Made by a program: the position numbers and the translations under genes
Shown: positions 51,401-59,737 of the stretch, piece by piece
Position numbering within the stretch: the first letter of the stretch is position 1
Layout: every line of letters starts with the position of its first letter
DNA from: an uncultured Spirochaetaceae bacterium
GTDB taxonomy: Bacteria; Spirochaetota; Spirochaetia; Sphaerochaetales; Sphaerochaetaceae
Assembly: GCA_944390725.1 (NCBI GenBank)
Contig: CALXQU010000012.1
Span: 1-64,000, forward strand
DNA length: 64,000 nt
Direction: 5' to 3'
Notes under the pieces: model-generated
What the model saw: only the letters and a program-made list of their open reading frames with translations
The model's database searches: none
Told to the model about the DNA's origin: nothing

Positions 51401-52342
51401 ATGAGAAGGATATACGCATTTGCCATCATGCTGATTGCCGCAGCCGCCCTCTGCGCGCAGGGAAGCGGCGAGGAGGACGGGACGCTGAGGATCGGCATCT
51501 CAAAGCTGATGGCCCACCCTGCCCTTGATGACATCGAGCGTGGGATCATCGACTATCTGGAAGAGAACGGCATCGATGCCGAGTATGACATCCAGAATGC
51601 CAACGGAGACATCTCGACCGCGGCATCGATTGCCAATGTATTCAGCACCGAAGGCGTCGACATCGCCATAGGCATCGCCACGCCGACGGCACAGGCGCTC
51701 GCGAATGCCTTCGAGGACATCCCTGTCGTCTTCGCGACCGTAACCGATGTGGAAGCTGCCGGACTGGCAGGGCTGGACAATGTGGCGGGGACATCCGATG
51801 AAGTCCCCATCAGGGAGCATTTCAGCCTCATCGAGCGCCTTACGGGAGCCAGGTCCATCGGCATGGTATACACATCAGGCGAAGCCAATGGCATATCGAG
51901 CATGGAGAAGATGAAGGCCGTATGCGAGGAGAACGGCGTGCAGCTCGTCACCGCGGCCGTGGCGAACTCGGCAGAGGTGAGGATGGCGGCACTGTCGATC
52001 GCTGGCAGGGTCGACGCCATGTACGTTGCGACTGACAACACCGTGATATCGGCGATAGCATCGCTCTCCGAGGTCTGCATGGACAGCGGCATCCCCCTCT
52101 TCAGCGCCGATACGACATCATCGTTCGGAACCGATGTCATGGTTGCCGGCGGCTTCGACTACTACCGCTCTGGACGCCAGACAGGCGAGATCGCCAGCCG
52201 CATACTCAACGGGGAGAGCCCCGCATCGATAGGGACCGTCCTGCTGACGGACCTGGAGCTGTATATCAATACCGAGGCTGCCGATGAGCTTGGCATCACG
52301 ATTCCGGAGGATATGCTGGCAGAAGCAGCCTACGTAATCTGA
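51401..52342 (+). CDS. ABC transporter substrate-binding protein, TrpX-like (first copy)
   Basis: A 313-residue binding protein of the ABC_sub_bind (PF04392-type) family used by tryptophan/tyrosine importers in Firmicutes and spirochaetes. Signal peptide ends near ALCAQGSGEE. Sequence landmarks include NANGDISTAASIA, PVVFATVTDVEAAGL and LAGLDNVAGTSDEVP. It has its own promoter and is about half identical by eye to the second copy 105 bases downstream. Start ATG at 51401 with AAGGAG upstream. It lacks a dedicated permease and presumably shares the one at 53529. Confidence 0.9.
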   Translation: MRRIYAFAIMLIAAAALCAQGSGEEDGTLRIGISKLMAHPALDDIERGIIDYLEENGIDAEYDIQNANGDISTAASIANVFSTEGVDIAIGIATPTAQALANAFEDIPVVFATVTDVEAAGLAGLDNVAGTSDEVPIREHFSLIERLTGARSIGMVYTSGEANGISSMEKMKAVCEENGVQLVTAAVANSAEVRMAALSIAGRVDAMYVATDNTVISAIASLSEVCMDSGIPLFSADTTSSFGTDVMVAGGFDYYRSGRQTGEIASRILNGESPASIGTVLLTDLELYINTEAADELGITIPEDMLAEAAYVI

Positions 52343-52387
52343 AAGGAATATTTCCTGAATATTTATTCATGCTTTGAATCCGCAACA

Positions 52388-52429
52388 TTGAATCCACCGG
52401 AACCTTCCTGCTATAGTTCGAATAACTAT
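52388..52429 (+). promoter_or_regulatory. Promoter and operator ahead of the second TrpX-type gene
   Basis: TTGAAT (52388-52393), an 18-base spacer and TATAGT (52412-52417), with a perfect inverted repeat ATAGTT (52413-52418)-CGAAT-AACTAT (52424-52429) overlapping the -10 box. This placement is typical of a repressor. The AGTT...AACT arms are like those of TrpR operators but the centre is longer. Confidence 0.6.
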
Positions 52430-52446
52430 CAGGGAGGTATTTTCAT

Positions 52447-53448
52447 ATGAAGAGGATAATCTCACTTCTTGCAGTCCTTGCTGCATCGTTTGCCCTCATC
52501 GCAGGAGGATCTGCCGAAGCCGCTGATGACGGCTCGATCCTCATCGGCGTCTCGAAGCTGCTTTCCCATGCAGCCCTTGATGCGGTCGAGGAAGGCATGC
52601 AGGACTACCTTGCCACCACGGACCTCAATGTCAGATATGACTTCCAGAATGCCAATGGTGATATCTCCACGGCCGCCTCTATCGCCCAGCAGTTCAAGAG
52701 CGAAGGCGCCGACATGGTCCTCGGCATCGGAACGGCCTCGGCGCAGGCGCTGGCCAATGTCTTCACCGATATCCCCGTGCTCTTCGCGGCAGTCACCGAT
52801 CCCCAGGATTCCGGGCTCGTCGCCGATAACTATGCCGCGGATCCCGCAAGCAACGTATGCGGCGTCAGCGACATGAACCCCGTAGAGTCGCAGATACAGC
52901 TGCTTGTGGACATCACAGGCGCCAAGACAATCGGCAACGTATACTCCTCCGGCGAGCAGAACGGCATCGTGCTCATGGAGCAGGCCAAGGCGGCATGCGA
53001 GAAGATCGGCGTGGATTTCGTCGAGGTAGCGGTCACGAACTCCTCCGAGGTCATGATGGCCACGCAGTCGATCATCGACAGGGTCGATGCGGTCTATATC
53101 GCGACTGACAACAACGTCATCTCCGCGCTCTCCGCGGTAGCAGATGTCTGCGACGGCGCCGGAAAGGCCCTCTTCGCGGCAGACCCGTCAGGCGTGGACG
53201 GCCTCCCGTTCCTCATCTCCTGGGGCTTCAACTACCATTCGATCGGCGTAGAGGTCGGCAGGCTCATAGAGCAGATCGCCAATGGCGCCAACCCGGGCTC
53301 GCTCGGCACTGTCTTCCTCTCGGATCCGGCGGATTTCGAGCTCTGGTATAACCTCGATACGGCGAAGAAGCTCGGCATCGAGATCCCCCAGGAGCAGCTC
53401 GACAGCGCCATGGTGATCATCGAGAACGGCGTGAAGACAACGCGCTGA
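52447..53448 (+). CDS. ABC transporter substrate-binding protein, TrpX-like (second copy)
   Basis: A 333-residue paralogue of the upstream binding protein, with the same landmarks (NANGDISTAASIAQQF, PVLFAAVTDPQDSGLV). The signal peptide ends near LIAGGSAEAA, without a lipobox Cys. It has a longer loop after the ITD-like region (NYAADPASNVCGVSDMN). A 10-bp hairpin after its stop separates it from the permease. The two copies may bind different amino acids or act under different regulation, since each has a distinct promoter and operator. Confidence 0.9.
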   Translation: MKRIISLLAVLAASFALIAGGSAEAADDGSILIGVSKLLSHAALDAVEEGMQDYLATTDLNVRYDFQNANGDISTAASIAQQFKSEGADMVLGIGTASAQALANVFTDIPVLFAAVTDPQDSGLVADNYAADPASNVCGVSDMNPVESQIQLLVDITGAKTIGNVYSSGEQNGIVLMEQAKAACEKIGVDFVEVAVTNSSEVMMATQSIIDRVDAVYIATDNNVISALSAVADVCDGAGKALFAADPSGVDGLPFLISWGFNYHSIGVEVGRLIEQIANGANPGSLGTVFLSDPADFELWYNLDTAKKLGIEIPQEQLDSAMVIIENGVKTTR

Positions 53449-53465
53449 TATTCTGCTATGCTTAT

Positions 53466-53489
53466 GAAGGCCGCCGCGTGGCGGTCTTC
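53466..53489 (+). terminator. Hairpin between TrpX-type and permease genes
   Basis: GAAGGCCGCC / GGCGGTCTTC, a 10-bp stem with one G-T pair and a GCGT loop, followed by TGCTTTT. It looks like a partly efficient intrinsic terminator that would give more binding protein than permease. Confidence 0.7.
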
Positions 53490-53528
53490 TGCTTTTAGGA
53501 AAAAACAACTTACGGACGGTAATCGTTT

Positions 53529-54464
53529 ATGATTGAAGGTATTTTCGTAGAAGGCCTGATCTTCTCGATAATGGTGCTCGGCATCCTGATAAGCTACAGG
53601 ATCCTCGATTTCGCGGACCTCACCTGCGATGGCTCTGTCGCCACGGGCGCGGCAGTGGCGACGATGTGCATCGTCAACGGGCTCGGCATAACGGTCGGCC
53701 TCATCCTCGCCTTCGCCGTCGGCGTGCTCTGCGGGCTCGTGACGGCGACAATCCACAACAGGCTCCGCATCCCCGGGCTGCTTGCAGGTATCCTGACGAT
53801 GACGATGCTCTACTCCATCAACCTGAGGATCCTCGGCAACAAGGCCAATGTCTCGCTCGTCAGGGTCGATACGCTCTACAGGCTCTTCCCCGAGGCATTC
53901 CCGTTCCTATCGAGCGCCCTTGCCTCGCTTGCAGGCACGCTCCTCTTCGTACTCGTGGTCAAGATACTCCTCGACCTCTTCTTCCGCACCGACCTCGGCC
54001 TTGCGCTGGGCGCGCTCGGCGGCAATGAGCAGGTCATCATCTCGCAGGGGATGAACCCGTCGGTACTCAAGCTGATCGGCGTCGGCCTCTCCAATGGGCT
54101 CATCGCCCTTTCCGGCGGCCTCCTCGCGCAGTACCAGGGATTCGCGGACGCGAACCTCGGCACCGGCATGGTCGTGCAGGGGCTGGCGGCGATAATGCTC
54201 GGCGAGTTCCTCTTCTCCTCCAACAGGATCTCCCTGATAACCCTGAGGGCGATACTCGGCGGCATCATCTACAAGGCCCTGATGTTCCTCGGCAGGAAAT
54301 ACGGATACCTTATCGGCATCACGCCGAATGACTTCAAGCTGCTGACCGGCATCCTCGTCATCATCTCGCTCGCCATCGCGCAGACAAGGGCCATGGCAGC
54401 GGCCGGCAATGCGAGGAAGAAGGCGCTGTCGAAGCTTGAGAACGGAGGTGCTGCAAATGCTTGA
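53529..54464 (+). CDS. ABC transporter permease, TrpY-like
   Basis: A 311-residue permease with about eight to nine helices of the branched-chain-amino-acid-like fold. Conserved family segments are DFADLTCDGSVATGAAVAT at the N-terminus and ALGGNEQVIISQGMNPSVLK in the middle. It should form a homodimer with the following ATPase and receive substrate from the two TrpX-type proteins. Its 3' end overlaps the ATPase start by eight bases. Start ATG at 53529 lacks a strong ribosome site; the family-like N-terminus supports it. Confidence 0.92.
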   Translation: MIEGIFVEGLIFSIMVLGILISYRILDFADLTCDGSVATGAAVATMCIVNGLGITVGLILAFAVGVLCGLVTATIHNRLRIPGLLAGILTMTMLYSINLRILGNKANVSLVRVDTLYRLFPEAFPFLSSALASLAGTLLFVLVVKILLDLFFRTDLGLALGALGGNEQVIISQGMNPSVLKLIGVGLSNGLIALSGGLLAQYQGFADANLGTGMVVQGLAAIMLGEFLFSSNRISLITLRAILGGIIYKALMFLGRKYGYLIGITPNDFKLLTGILVIISLAIAQTRAMAAAGNARKKALSKLENGGAANA

Positions 54465-55245
54465 CATCGAACACGTAACCAAGGTCTTCTTCCCGGGGAC
54501 CGTCAATGAGAAAGTCGCGCTGGAGAACATCAACCTCCATGTGAATCCAGGCGATGTCATCTGCGTGATCGGCTCCAATGGCTCCGGCAAGTCCACCCTC
54601 TTCAACATGATCGCGGGGACATTCCCAGTCACGTCAGGCACGATCAGGCTCGATGGCAAGGACATCACCAATGCGCCGGAATACAGGCGCGCATTCATGA
54701 TCGGCAGGATCTTCCAGGACCCGACGAAGGGAACCAGCGCCAACATGTCGGTGGAGGACAATATGAACCTTGCCTCCTCGAAGGGCATGAAGGGGCTGAA
54801 GTACAGCCTCACGAAGGAGAGGAGGAAATACTTCCAGGAGCTGCTGGGGACAATCGGGCTGGACAGCAGGATGGCTGACAACGTAGGCCTCCTCTCCGGC
54901 GGCCAGCGCCAGGCGCTCACGCTGCTGATGGCGACGCTCTCCCATCCGAAGCTGATGCTGCTTGATGAGCATACGGCGGCGCTCGACCCGAGGAACGCGG
55001 AGATCGTCATGGACCTCACGAAGGAGTACATCAAGCGCGACAGCCTCACGGCGATGATGGTCACGCACAACATGCAGTTCGCCATCGACTACGGCAACAG
55101 GCTCATCATGATGGATGAAGGGCATATCATCCTGGACCTGGCTGGCGATGACAAGAAAGGCCTCACGGTACAGAGCCTGATCGATGAGTTCAGGCACATC
55201 AGGAAGAAGGATTTCGACTCGGACGAAGGCCTCCTTACCAGCTGA
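54457..55245 (+). CDS. ABC transporter ATPase, TrpZ-like
   Basis: A 262-residue ATPase starting at the ATG at 54457 (MLDIEHVTKVFF) with GGAGGTG upstream; the frame upstream of it is inside the permease gene. Walker A GSNGSGKST, signature LSGGQRQALTLLMA and Walker B LMLLDEHTAALDPR. The DEH instead of DEP is usual in this family. It ends the four-gene plus-strand transporter operon and is followed by a strong terminator. Confidence 0.93.
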   Translation: MLDIEHVTKVFFPGTVNEKVALENINLHVNPGDVICVIGSNGSGKSTLFNMIAGTFPVTSGTIRLDGKDITNAPEYRRAFMIGRIFQDPTKGTSANMSVEDNMNLASSKGMKGLKYSLTKERRKYFQELLGTIGLDSRMADNVGLLSGGQRQALTLLMATLSHPKLMLLDEHTAALDPRNAEIVMDLTKEYIKRDSLTAMMVTHNMQFAIDYGNRLIMMDEGHIILDLAGDDKKGLTVQSLIDEFRHIRKKDFDSDEGLLTS

Positions 55246-55253
55246 GGACACAG

Positions 55254-55280
55254 GGACCGCCGCAGGGAAAGCGGCGGTCC
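55254..55280 (+). terminator. Terminator after the TrpXYZ-like operon
   Basis: Perfect 10-bp arms GGACCGCCGC / GCGGCGGTCC with a 7-base loop, followed by GCTTTCAC, nine bases beyond the ATPase stop. It also lies just beyond the convergent lipoprotein gene stop (55285), so it may serve both directions. Confidence 0.75.
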
Positions 55281-55284
55281 GCTT

Positions 55285-56262
55285 TCACTCCACCCTTTCC
55301 AGGGTATACCAGTACTCGTTAACCTCATATGGCCTGATGCCGGGCGACGGGTTCTTCTTCAGGAAGCTGTTGGCGATTCCCGGCGACATGCTGTTATGGA
55401 AGATCAGGTAATCCACCCCATCCTTCTCATGGAAGAGGTAATGGACATCGGACTCCGCCGTGAAGCCGAGCGCGACTGATGCCACCAGCGTATGTATCAC
55501 GTCACCGGTATCCGTCTCCTGCGGCCTGACATAGGCGATCCTGGAAGGCGTCATCGAGCCGGTGTTCCACTTGGAGTTGGTCCACTTATATCCCTCAGGC
55601 GCATCGCGGTACTTCATCTCATCAAGCGATGGCTCTCCCCTGTCGATAAGCGGTGCGATCCTTATCTCCCTCTCCCCATAGCCCTCAGGGAAGGCGGAAT
55701 CCTGCGGGTCAAGGTAGATATAGTACCTGTAGTCAGAGCCGGCAGGGGCCTCCTCGGCAAGGAGGAAGAACGGCTCGGCTTCGCTGCCATCTGCAGGCTG
55801 CCAGCTGTATCTGCCGGCGAATGAGCCTGTCCGGATATCATAGGGAGCCGTAACGGCCTCGCCATCATAGGCAAGGGAGATGCTGTAGGATGAGAGGCTC
55901 TCCAGCTCCGACACCGTTACCTCGGCCGCTGTGCCGCTTCCCCTGATAGCGGTTATCCTGCCGCCGCCCTCGACCGAGAGGAGCGCAGGATCCGTCCCTT
56001 TGGGGAACTGCACGGACAGTATTGCGGACTGCTCCCGTGGCTGGGCTGAGATGATTGCGAAATCGACGGCGGGCTCCTCTGCAGCAGCTTCCGCCTCCCC
56101 TTCCGGAGCCTCATCAGCCACAGCTGCAGCAGGCTCCTCCATGACGATCACAAGGGATGCAGCCTCCTCTTCCAGAGCCTCATAGGGGCTCTCCTCCGAT
56201 ACAGTGGCGCATGAAGCAAGCAGGACCGCTGCCAGGATAGCGATTGGACAATATCTTCTCAT
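55285..56262 (-). CDS. Lipoprotein with acidic N-terminal region, function unknown
   Basis: A 325-residue lipoprotein with the lipobox L-A-S-C ending at Cys18. Residues about 22-68 are very rich in Glu and Ala (an extended linker). The rest shows a beta-rich pattern, including one immunoglobulin-like section around 70-140 (ILSVQFPKGTDPALLSVEGG) and a C-terminal part with many Tyr and Asp residues (YRYYIYLDPQDSAF). I do not recognise a family. Convergent with the ATPase operon, start ATG at 56262. Confidence 0.78.
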   Translation of the reverse strand: MRRYCPIAILAAVLLASCATVSEESPYEALEEEAASLVIVMEEPAAAVADEAPEGEAEAAAEEPAVDFAIISAQPREQSAILSVQFPKGTDPALLSVEGGGRITAIRGSGTAAEVTVSELESLSSYSISLAYDGEAVTAPYDIRTGSFAGRYSWQPADGSEAEPFFLLAEEAPAGSDYRYYIYLDPQDSAFPEGYGEREIRIAPLIDRGEPSLDEMKYRDAPEGYKWTNSKWNTGSMTPSRIAYVRPQETDTGDVIHTLVASVALGFTAESDVHYLFHEKDGVDYLIFHNSMSPGIANSFLKKNPSPGIRPYEVNEYWYTLERVE

Positions 56263-56461
56263 ATGGCTGCCTCCATCAATAGTTTAAGCCGTTTTAATCG
56301 GAAGATGGATGGAGAATTGCTGTATCTGCAGTCCTCATGGTTTCCCCTGGAGACCGGAATGCTTCAAGATCCCATACAAGCTGATCCATAATCCTGTCCT
56401 TTTCCCATATTTTCGGGAAAGCGGCTTGTATCCTGCTGGGAAAAGACTTACAGTCTTCTCA

Positions 56462-57820
56462 ATGCGCCCCCTGAAGATAGACAAATCCGAGCTGATGTTC
56501 GACAGCAGGTTCCTCAAGTCCCTGATCATACCTCTCCTGATAGAGACTCTCCTTTCCGTCACCATAGGGCTGATGGATACGATAATGGTAGCCGGGGTCG
56601 GCGAGCATGCGGTATCGGGGGTATCGCTGATCGACAGCATCAGCGCGCTGTTCATCTTCCTCTTCTCTGCGTTCGCCACCGGAGGCGCGGTGGTCGCATC
56701 GCAGTATCTCGGCAAGAAGGAGCCGGAGAATGCCAGATACTCGGCAAAGCAGCTGATGTACCTCTCGATAGGATTCTCCGTAGCGGTATCGGCCCTGCTC
56801 TTCGTGTTCAGGACGCAGGTCCTCCACCTCATCTACGGCACGATCGATGCCGATGTGATGGACTCGGCTGTGATGTATTTCGAGCCGATACTTATCTCCT
56901 TCCCATTCCTCGCGGTGCTCAACAGCGCCAATGCCCTCTTCAGGTCGATGGGCAAGAGCAGGATCACGATGATTGTCTCGATCATCATGAATGTGATAAA
57001 CGTCACCGGCAACTACATCCTGATAAACATCGTCGGGCTCGAGACCCTGGGCGCAGGCATCGCATCCCTCGCATCCCGCGCGGTCGCCTGCTTCTACATG
57101 GTCTATAAGGTGACGAGGCCCCAGGAGGTGATACATATCGAGGACCCGCTGAGGTTCGACTTCAGCCTGCCGATGATAAGGAGGGTCCTCAGGGTTGCCC
57201 TCCCCTCAGGCATCGAGAACAGCATGTTCCATATCGGCAAGATCCTCATCAGCTCGACTATAGCATCGTTCGGTACGGCCAGCATCGCGGCAAGCGCGGT
57301 GTTCAATGCGGTATCGACGATGGCGAATATCCCGGGCACGGCCATCGGAATGGCCTCGGTAACGGTCATCGGGCAGTGCTGCGGGGCCGGGAAGACGGAC
57401 CAAGCCGAATACTACGGCAGGAAGCTGATGGCGCTTACGTACATGATGATGGGAGCCACCTGCCTGCTCATCTTCATAGCGGCGAAGCCTCTTGCGGAGA
57501 TGTACAACCTCTCCGCGGCTGCGGAAGCGCTGGCAATCGAGAGCACCAGGCTCAATATGCTGCAGACATTCCTCATCTGGCCCCTTGCCTTCACGCTGCC
57601 GAACTACCTCAGGGCAGCAGGCGATGTCAGGTTCACTATGTTCGTGTCGGTCGCCTCGATGTGGATATTCCGCGTCCTGCTCTCCGTGCTCCTCGGCACG
57701 GTGCTGGGACTGGGCTTCATCGGCGTCTGCTGGGGGATGTTCATAGACTGGTACTGCCGTGCGGCATTCTTCGTCTACCGCTTCCTCAAAGGCGGCTGGA
57801 AGACGAAGAAGGTAGTCTGA
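56462..57820 (+). CDS. MATE family efflux transporter
   Basis: A 452-residue 12-helix multidrug and toxic compound extrusion protein. I place the start at the ATG at 56462 (MRPLKIDKSELMF) because the family-like N-terminus begins there. An open frame reaches back to 56309 but the extra part looks non-coding. No strong ribosome site is visible for either start. The family pattern is seen in LMDTIMVAGVGEHAVSGVSL and in the second half GTASIAASAVFNAVSTMANI. It ends abutting the rsfS stop from the opposite strand. Substrate unknown. Confidence 0.88.
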   Translation: MRPLKIDKSELMFDSRFLKSLIIPLLIETLLSVTIGLMDTIMVAGVGEHAVSGVSLIDSISALFIFLFSAFATGGAVVASQYLGKKEPENARYSAKQLMYLSIGFSVAVSALLFVFRTQVLHLIYGTIDADVMDSAVMYFEPILISFPFLAVLNSANALFRSMGKSRITMIVSIIMNVINVTGNYILINIVGLETLGAGIASLASRAVACFYMVYKVTRPQEVIHIEDPLRFDFSLPMIRRVLRVALPSGIENSMFHIGKILISSTIASFGTASIAASAVFNAVSTMANIPGTAIGMASVTVIGQCCGAGKTDQAEYYGRKLMALTYMMMGATCLLIFIAAKPLAEMYNLSAAAEALAIESTRLNMLQTFLIWPLAFTLPNYLRAAGDVRFTMFVSVASMWIFRVLLSVLLGTVLGLGFIGVCWGMFIDWYCRAAFFVYRFLKGGWKTKKVV

Positions 57821-58162
57821 TCAGAGGGCCTCGGTAGCCTTCCAGAGCTTCTCGAGGTTATAGAAGTCCCTCAGCTCCTGGCTCATCAGGTGTATGACGA
57901 TATCGCCGCAGTCGATGAGTTCCCAGCCATCCGAGCCAGGCGACTTGTGGCGGTTGTTGACATCCATCCCCAGGTCGATGAGCTCATTCCAGATCTGGTG
58001 GACGACGCCCCTGAGGTGCCCGACCGAAGTCACGGTCGCGATGATGAACGCATCGGTCCAGGAGCACTCCTTCTCCATATCGACGATCACGACATCCGAA
58101 CATCTGTGGTCTTCAAGGAAAGCCTTGAGCTTCCCGCATTTCTCTTTTATATCTTCTCTCAT
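57821..58162 (-). CDS. rsfS: Ribosome silencing factor RsfS
   Basis: A 113-residue protein of the RsfS/Iojap family, which binds ribosomal protein L14 and blocks subunit joining when nutrients are scarce. The family core is present: DVVIVDMEKECSWTDAFIIA, then VNNRHKSPGSDGWELIDCGD and IVIHLMSQELRDFYNLEKLW. The start ATG at 58162 overlaps the upstream MATE stop by four bases. It is often near nadD in other bacteria; here it sits behind a MATE gene instead. Confidence 0.95.
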   Translation of the reverse strand: MREDIKEKCGKLKAFLEDHRCSDVVIVDMEKECSWTDAFIIATVTSVGHLRGVVHQIWNELIDLGMDVNNRHKSPGSDGWELIDCGDIVIHLMSQELRDFYNLEKLWKATEAL

Positions 58163-59601
58163 AGTCTTTCTTCAGGCCCGATGATATCCGATACGCCCGT
58201 CTTGACCAACCCCCTGCCCCACAGCTGCGTGGAGAGGGCATGATGCATCCTGTAGGCCTTGTCCCGCATGATGAAGTATGCGCTCAGCACGGCAGTGCCG
58301 GTAATCACCCAGGAAATAGGATATACGGCAAGGAGGACATCGAAGCGCGGCCAGATCCTGCATACTACCCATACCCAGAAGAGGCGGAACACGCAGGTGC
58401 CGAAGACGGTAAGGACTGCCGGCGTCAGCGAATGCCCCAATCCCCTCAGCGCCGATCCGCTGATCTCATAGCTGCAGAGCACGAAATAGAGGCCGAGGAC
58501 GATGCAGATCCTCAGCCTGGCATAGCGTCCGACCTCCGGATCGTCCGTGAATACCGATGTGAAGAATCCCCTGCCGAGGATGAAGGCCCAGCTCATGATG
58601 ATGGCTGAGATGACCGCGAAGAGCATGCTCAGCCTGAATATCCTGTTGCATCGCCTGTATTGGCCTGCTCCGAAGTTCTGGCTCGTGAAAGTGACCACGG
58701 CCTGGCAGAATGCCGACACGACGAAATAGGTGAAGTTCTCGTAGTTCAGCGCTACGGCAGACCCCGCGACGGCATTGGTCCCGAAGCCATTGAGCACGCT
58801 CTGGATGATAACGTTGGATACGGAGAATACCATCGACTGCAGCCCCGCGGGCAGGCCTATCGCCATGATGCGCTTCATATCCCCCGTATCGATGCGGAGC
58901 TTCCTGGCATCGAGCCTGATCTCGCTCTCCTCATGGGTGAGGAAATGCCAGACAAGGCCGGCACTGACCGCATTCGATGCGACAGTGGCAATAGCGACGC
59001 CTGCGACATCAAGATGGAAGACGACGACCATGATGATATTCAGGATAGCATTGATGACCCCGGAAAGCGTAAGGCAGTAGAGCGGACGCCGGGTATCGCC
59101 TATGCACCTGAGGATGGCCGAGCCGAAGTTGTATACCATGATCACAGGCATGCCGATGGAATAGATCCTGAGATACTCCACGGCATATGGCAGCACGTCC
59201 TCCGGGGTATCCATCAGCTCCAGGATAGGCCTTGATACGGCAAGCCCGATAAAGAGGAGCAGGAAGCCCGAGGCGAGCGCGATAGCCATGGCACTGTGTA
59301 CCGCCCTGTTCGCCCCTTCCCTGTCCTGGTGCCCTATGAAGCCCGAGACGACTACATTGGCACCTACCGAGACGCCGACGAACAGATTGACTATCAGATT
59401 GATGACAGGGCCATTGCATCCCACAGCGGCCGTAGCCTGCGCCTGGTTGGCCGCGAAATGGCCGACGACAGCCACATCAACGGCATTGAACAGCTGCTGC
59501 AGTATGCTGCTCGCGGCAAGCGGAAGGGCAAAGGCGATTATCTTCCCTGCCAGCGGTCCGCTGAGCATATCCATCTTCCTGCTTTGTCCCATCTTCGGCA
59601 T
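58159..59601 (-). CDS. MATE family efflux transporter
   Basis: A 480-residue 12-helix exporter starting at the ATG at 59601 (MPKMGQSRKMDML), with GGGAGA upstream; an in-frame TTG at 59622 is less likely. The family pattern includes LQQLFNAVDVAVVGHFAANQ and, in the second half, ALNYENFTYFVVSAFCQAVV. It belongs to the DinF/NorM-like branch found in Bacteroides and spirochaetes. It converges on the other MATE gene with only rsfS between. Substrate unknown. Confidence 0.9.
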   Translation of the reverse strand: MPKMGQSRKMDMLSGPLAGKIIAFALPLAASSILQQLFNAVDVAVVGHFAANQAQATAAVGCNGPVINLIVNLFVGVSVGANVVVSGFIGHQDREGANRAVHSAMAIALASGFLLLFIGLAVSRPILELMDTPEDVLPYAVEYLRIYSIGMPVIMVYNFGSAILRCIGDTRRPLYCLTLSGVINAILNIIMVVVFHLDVAGVAIATVASNAVSAGLVWHFLTHEESEIRLDARKLRIDTGDMKRIMAIGLPAGLQSMVFSVSNVIIQSVLNGFGTNAVAGSAVALNYENFTYFVVSAFCQAVVTFTSQNFGAGQYRRCNRIFRLSMLFAVISAIIMSWAFILGRGFFTSVFTDDPEVGRYARLRICIVLGLYFVLCSYEISGSALRGLGHSLTPAVLTVFGTCVFRLFWVWVVCRIWPRFDVLLAVYPISWVITGTAVLSAYFIMRDKAYRMHHALSTQLWGRGLVKTGVSDIIGPEERL

Positions 59602-59737
59602 CGCATGAATCTCCCAAGACAATAGCGATTCTATACCCCGATTCCCAGGTTGTTAACACATCTCTTTACGGAAAAACACAGGCTGTAGACAGCCGCGGCA
59701 TCTGGTGTAGCATCTGGTGTAGCAAAAGGAGGAGAAC

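Noticed and set aside
56309-56461. A longer start for the MATE transporter at 56309
   Set aside because: The added residues are not hydrophobic or family-like; the recognisable protein begins after 56462.
59700-59725. Tandem copies of GCATCTGGTGTA upstream of the AlbA_2 gene
   Set aside because: Only two copies, too few to call a repeat array or a CRISPR.
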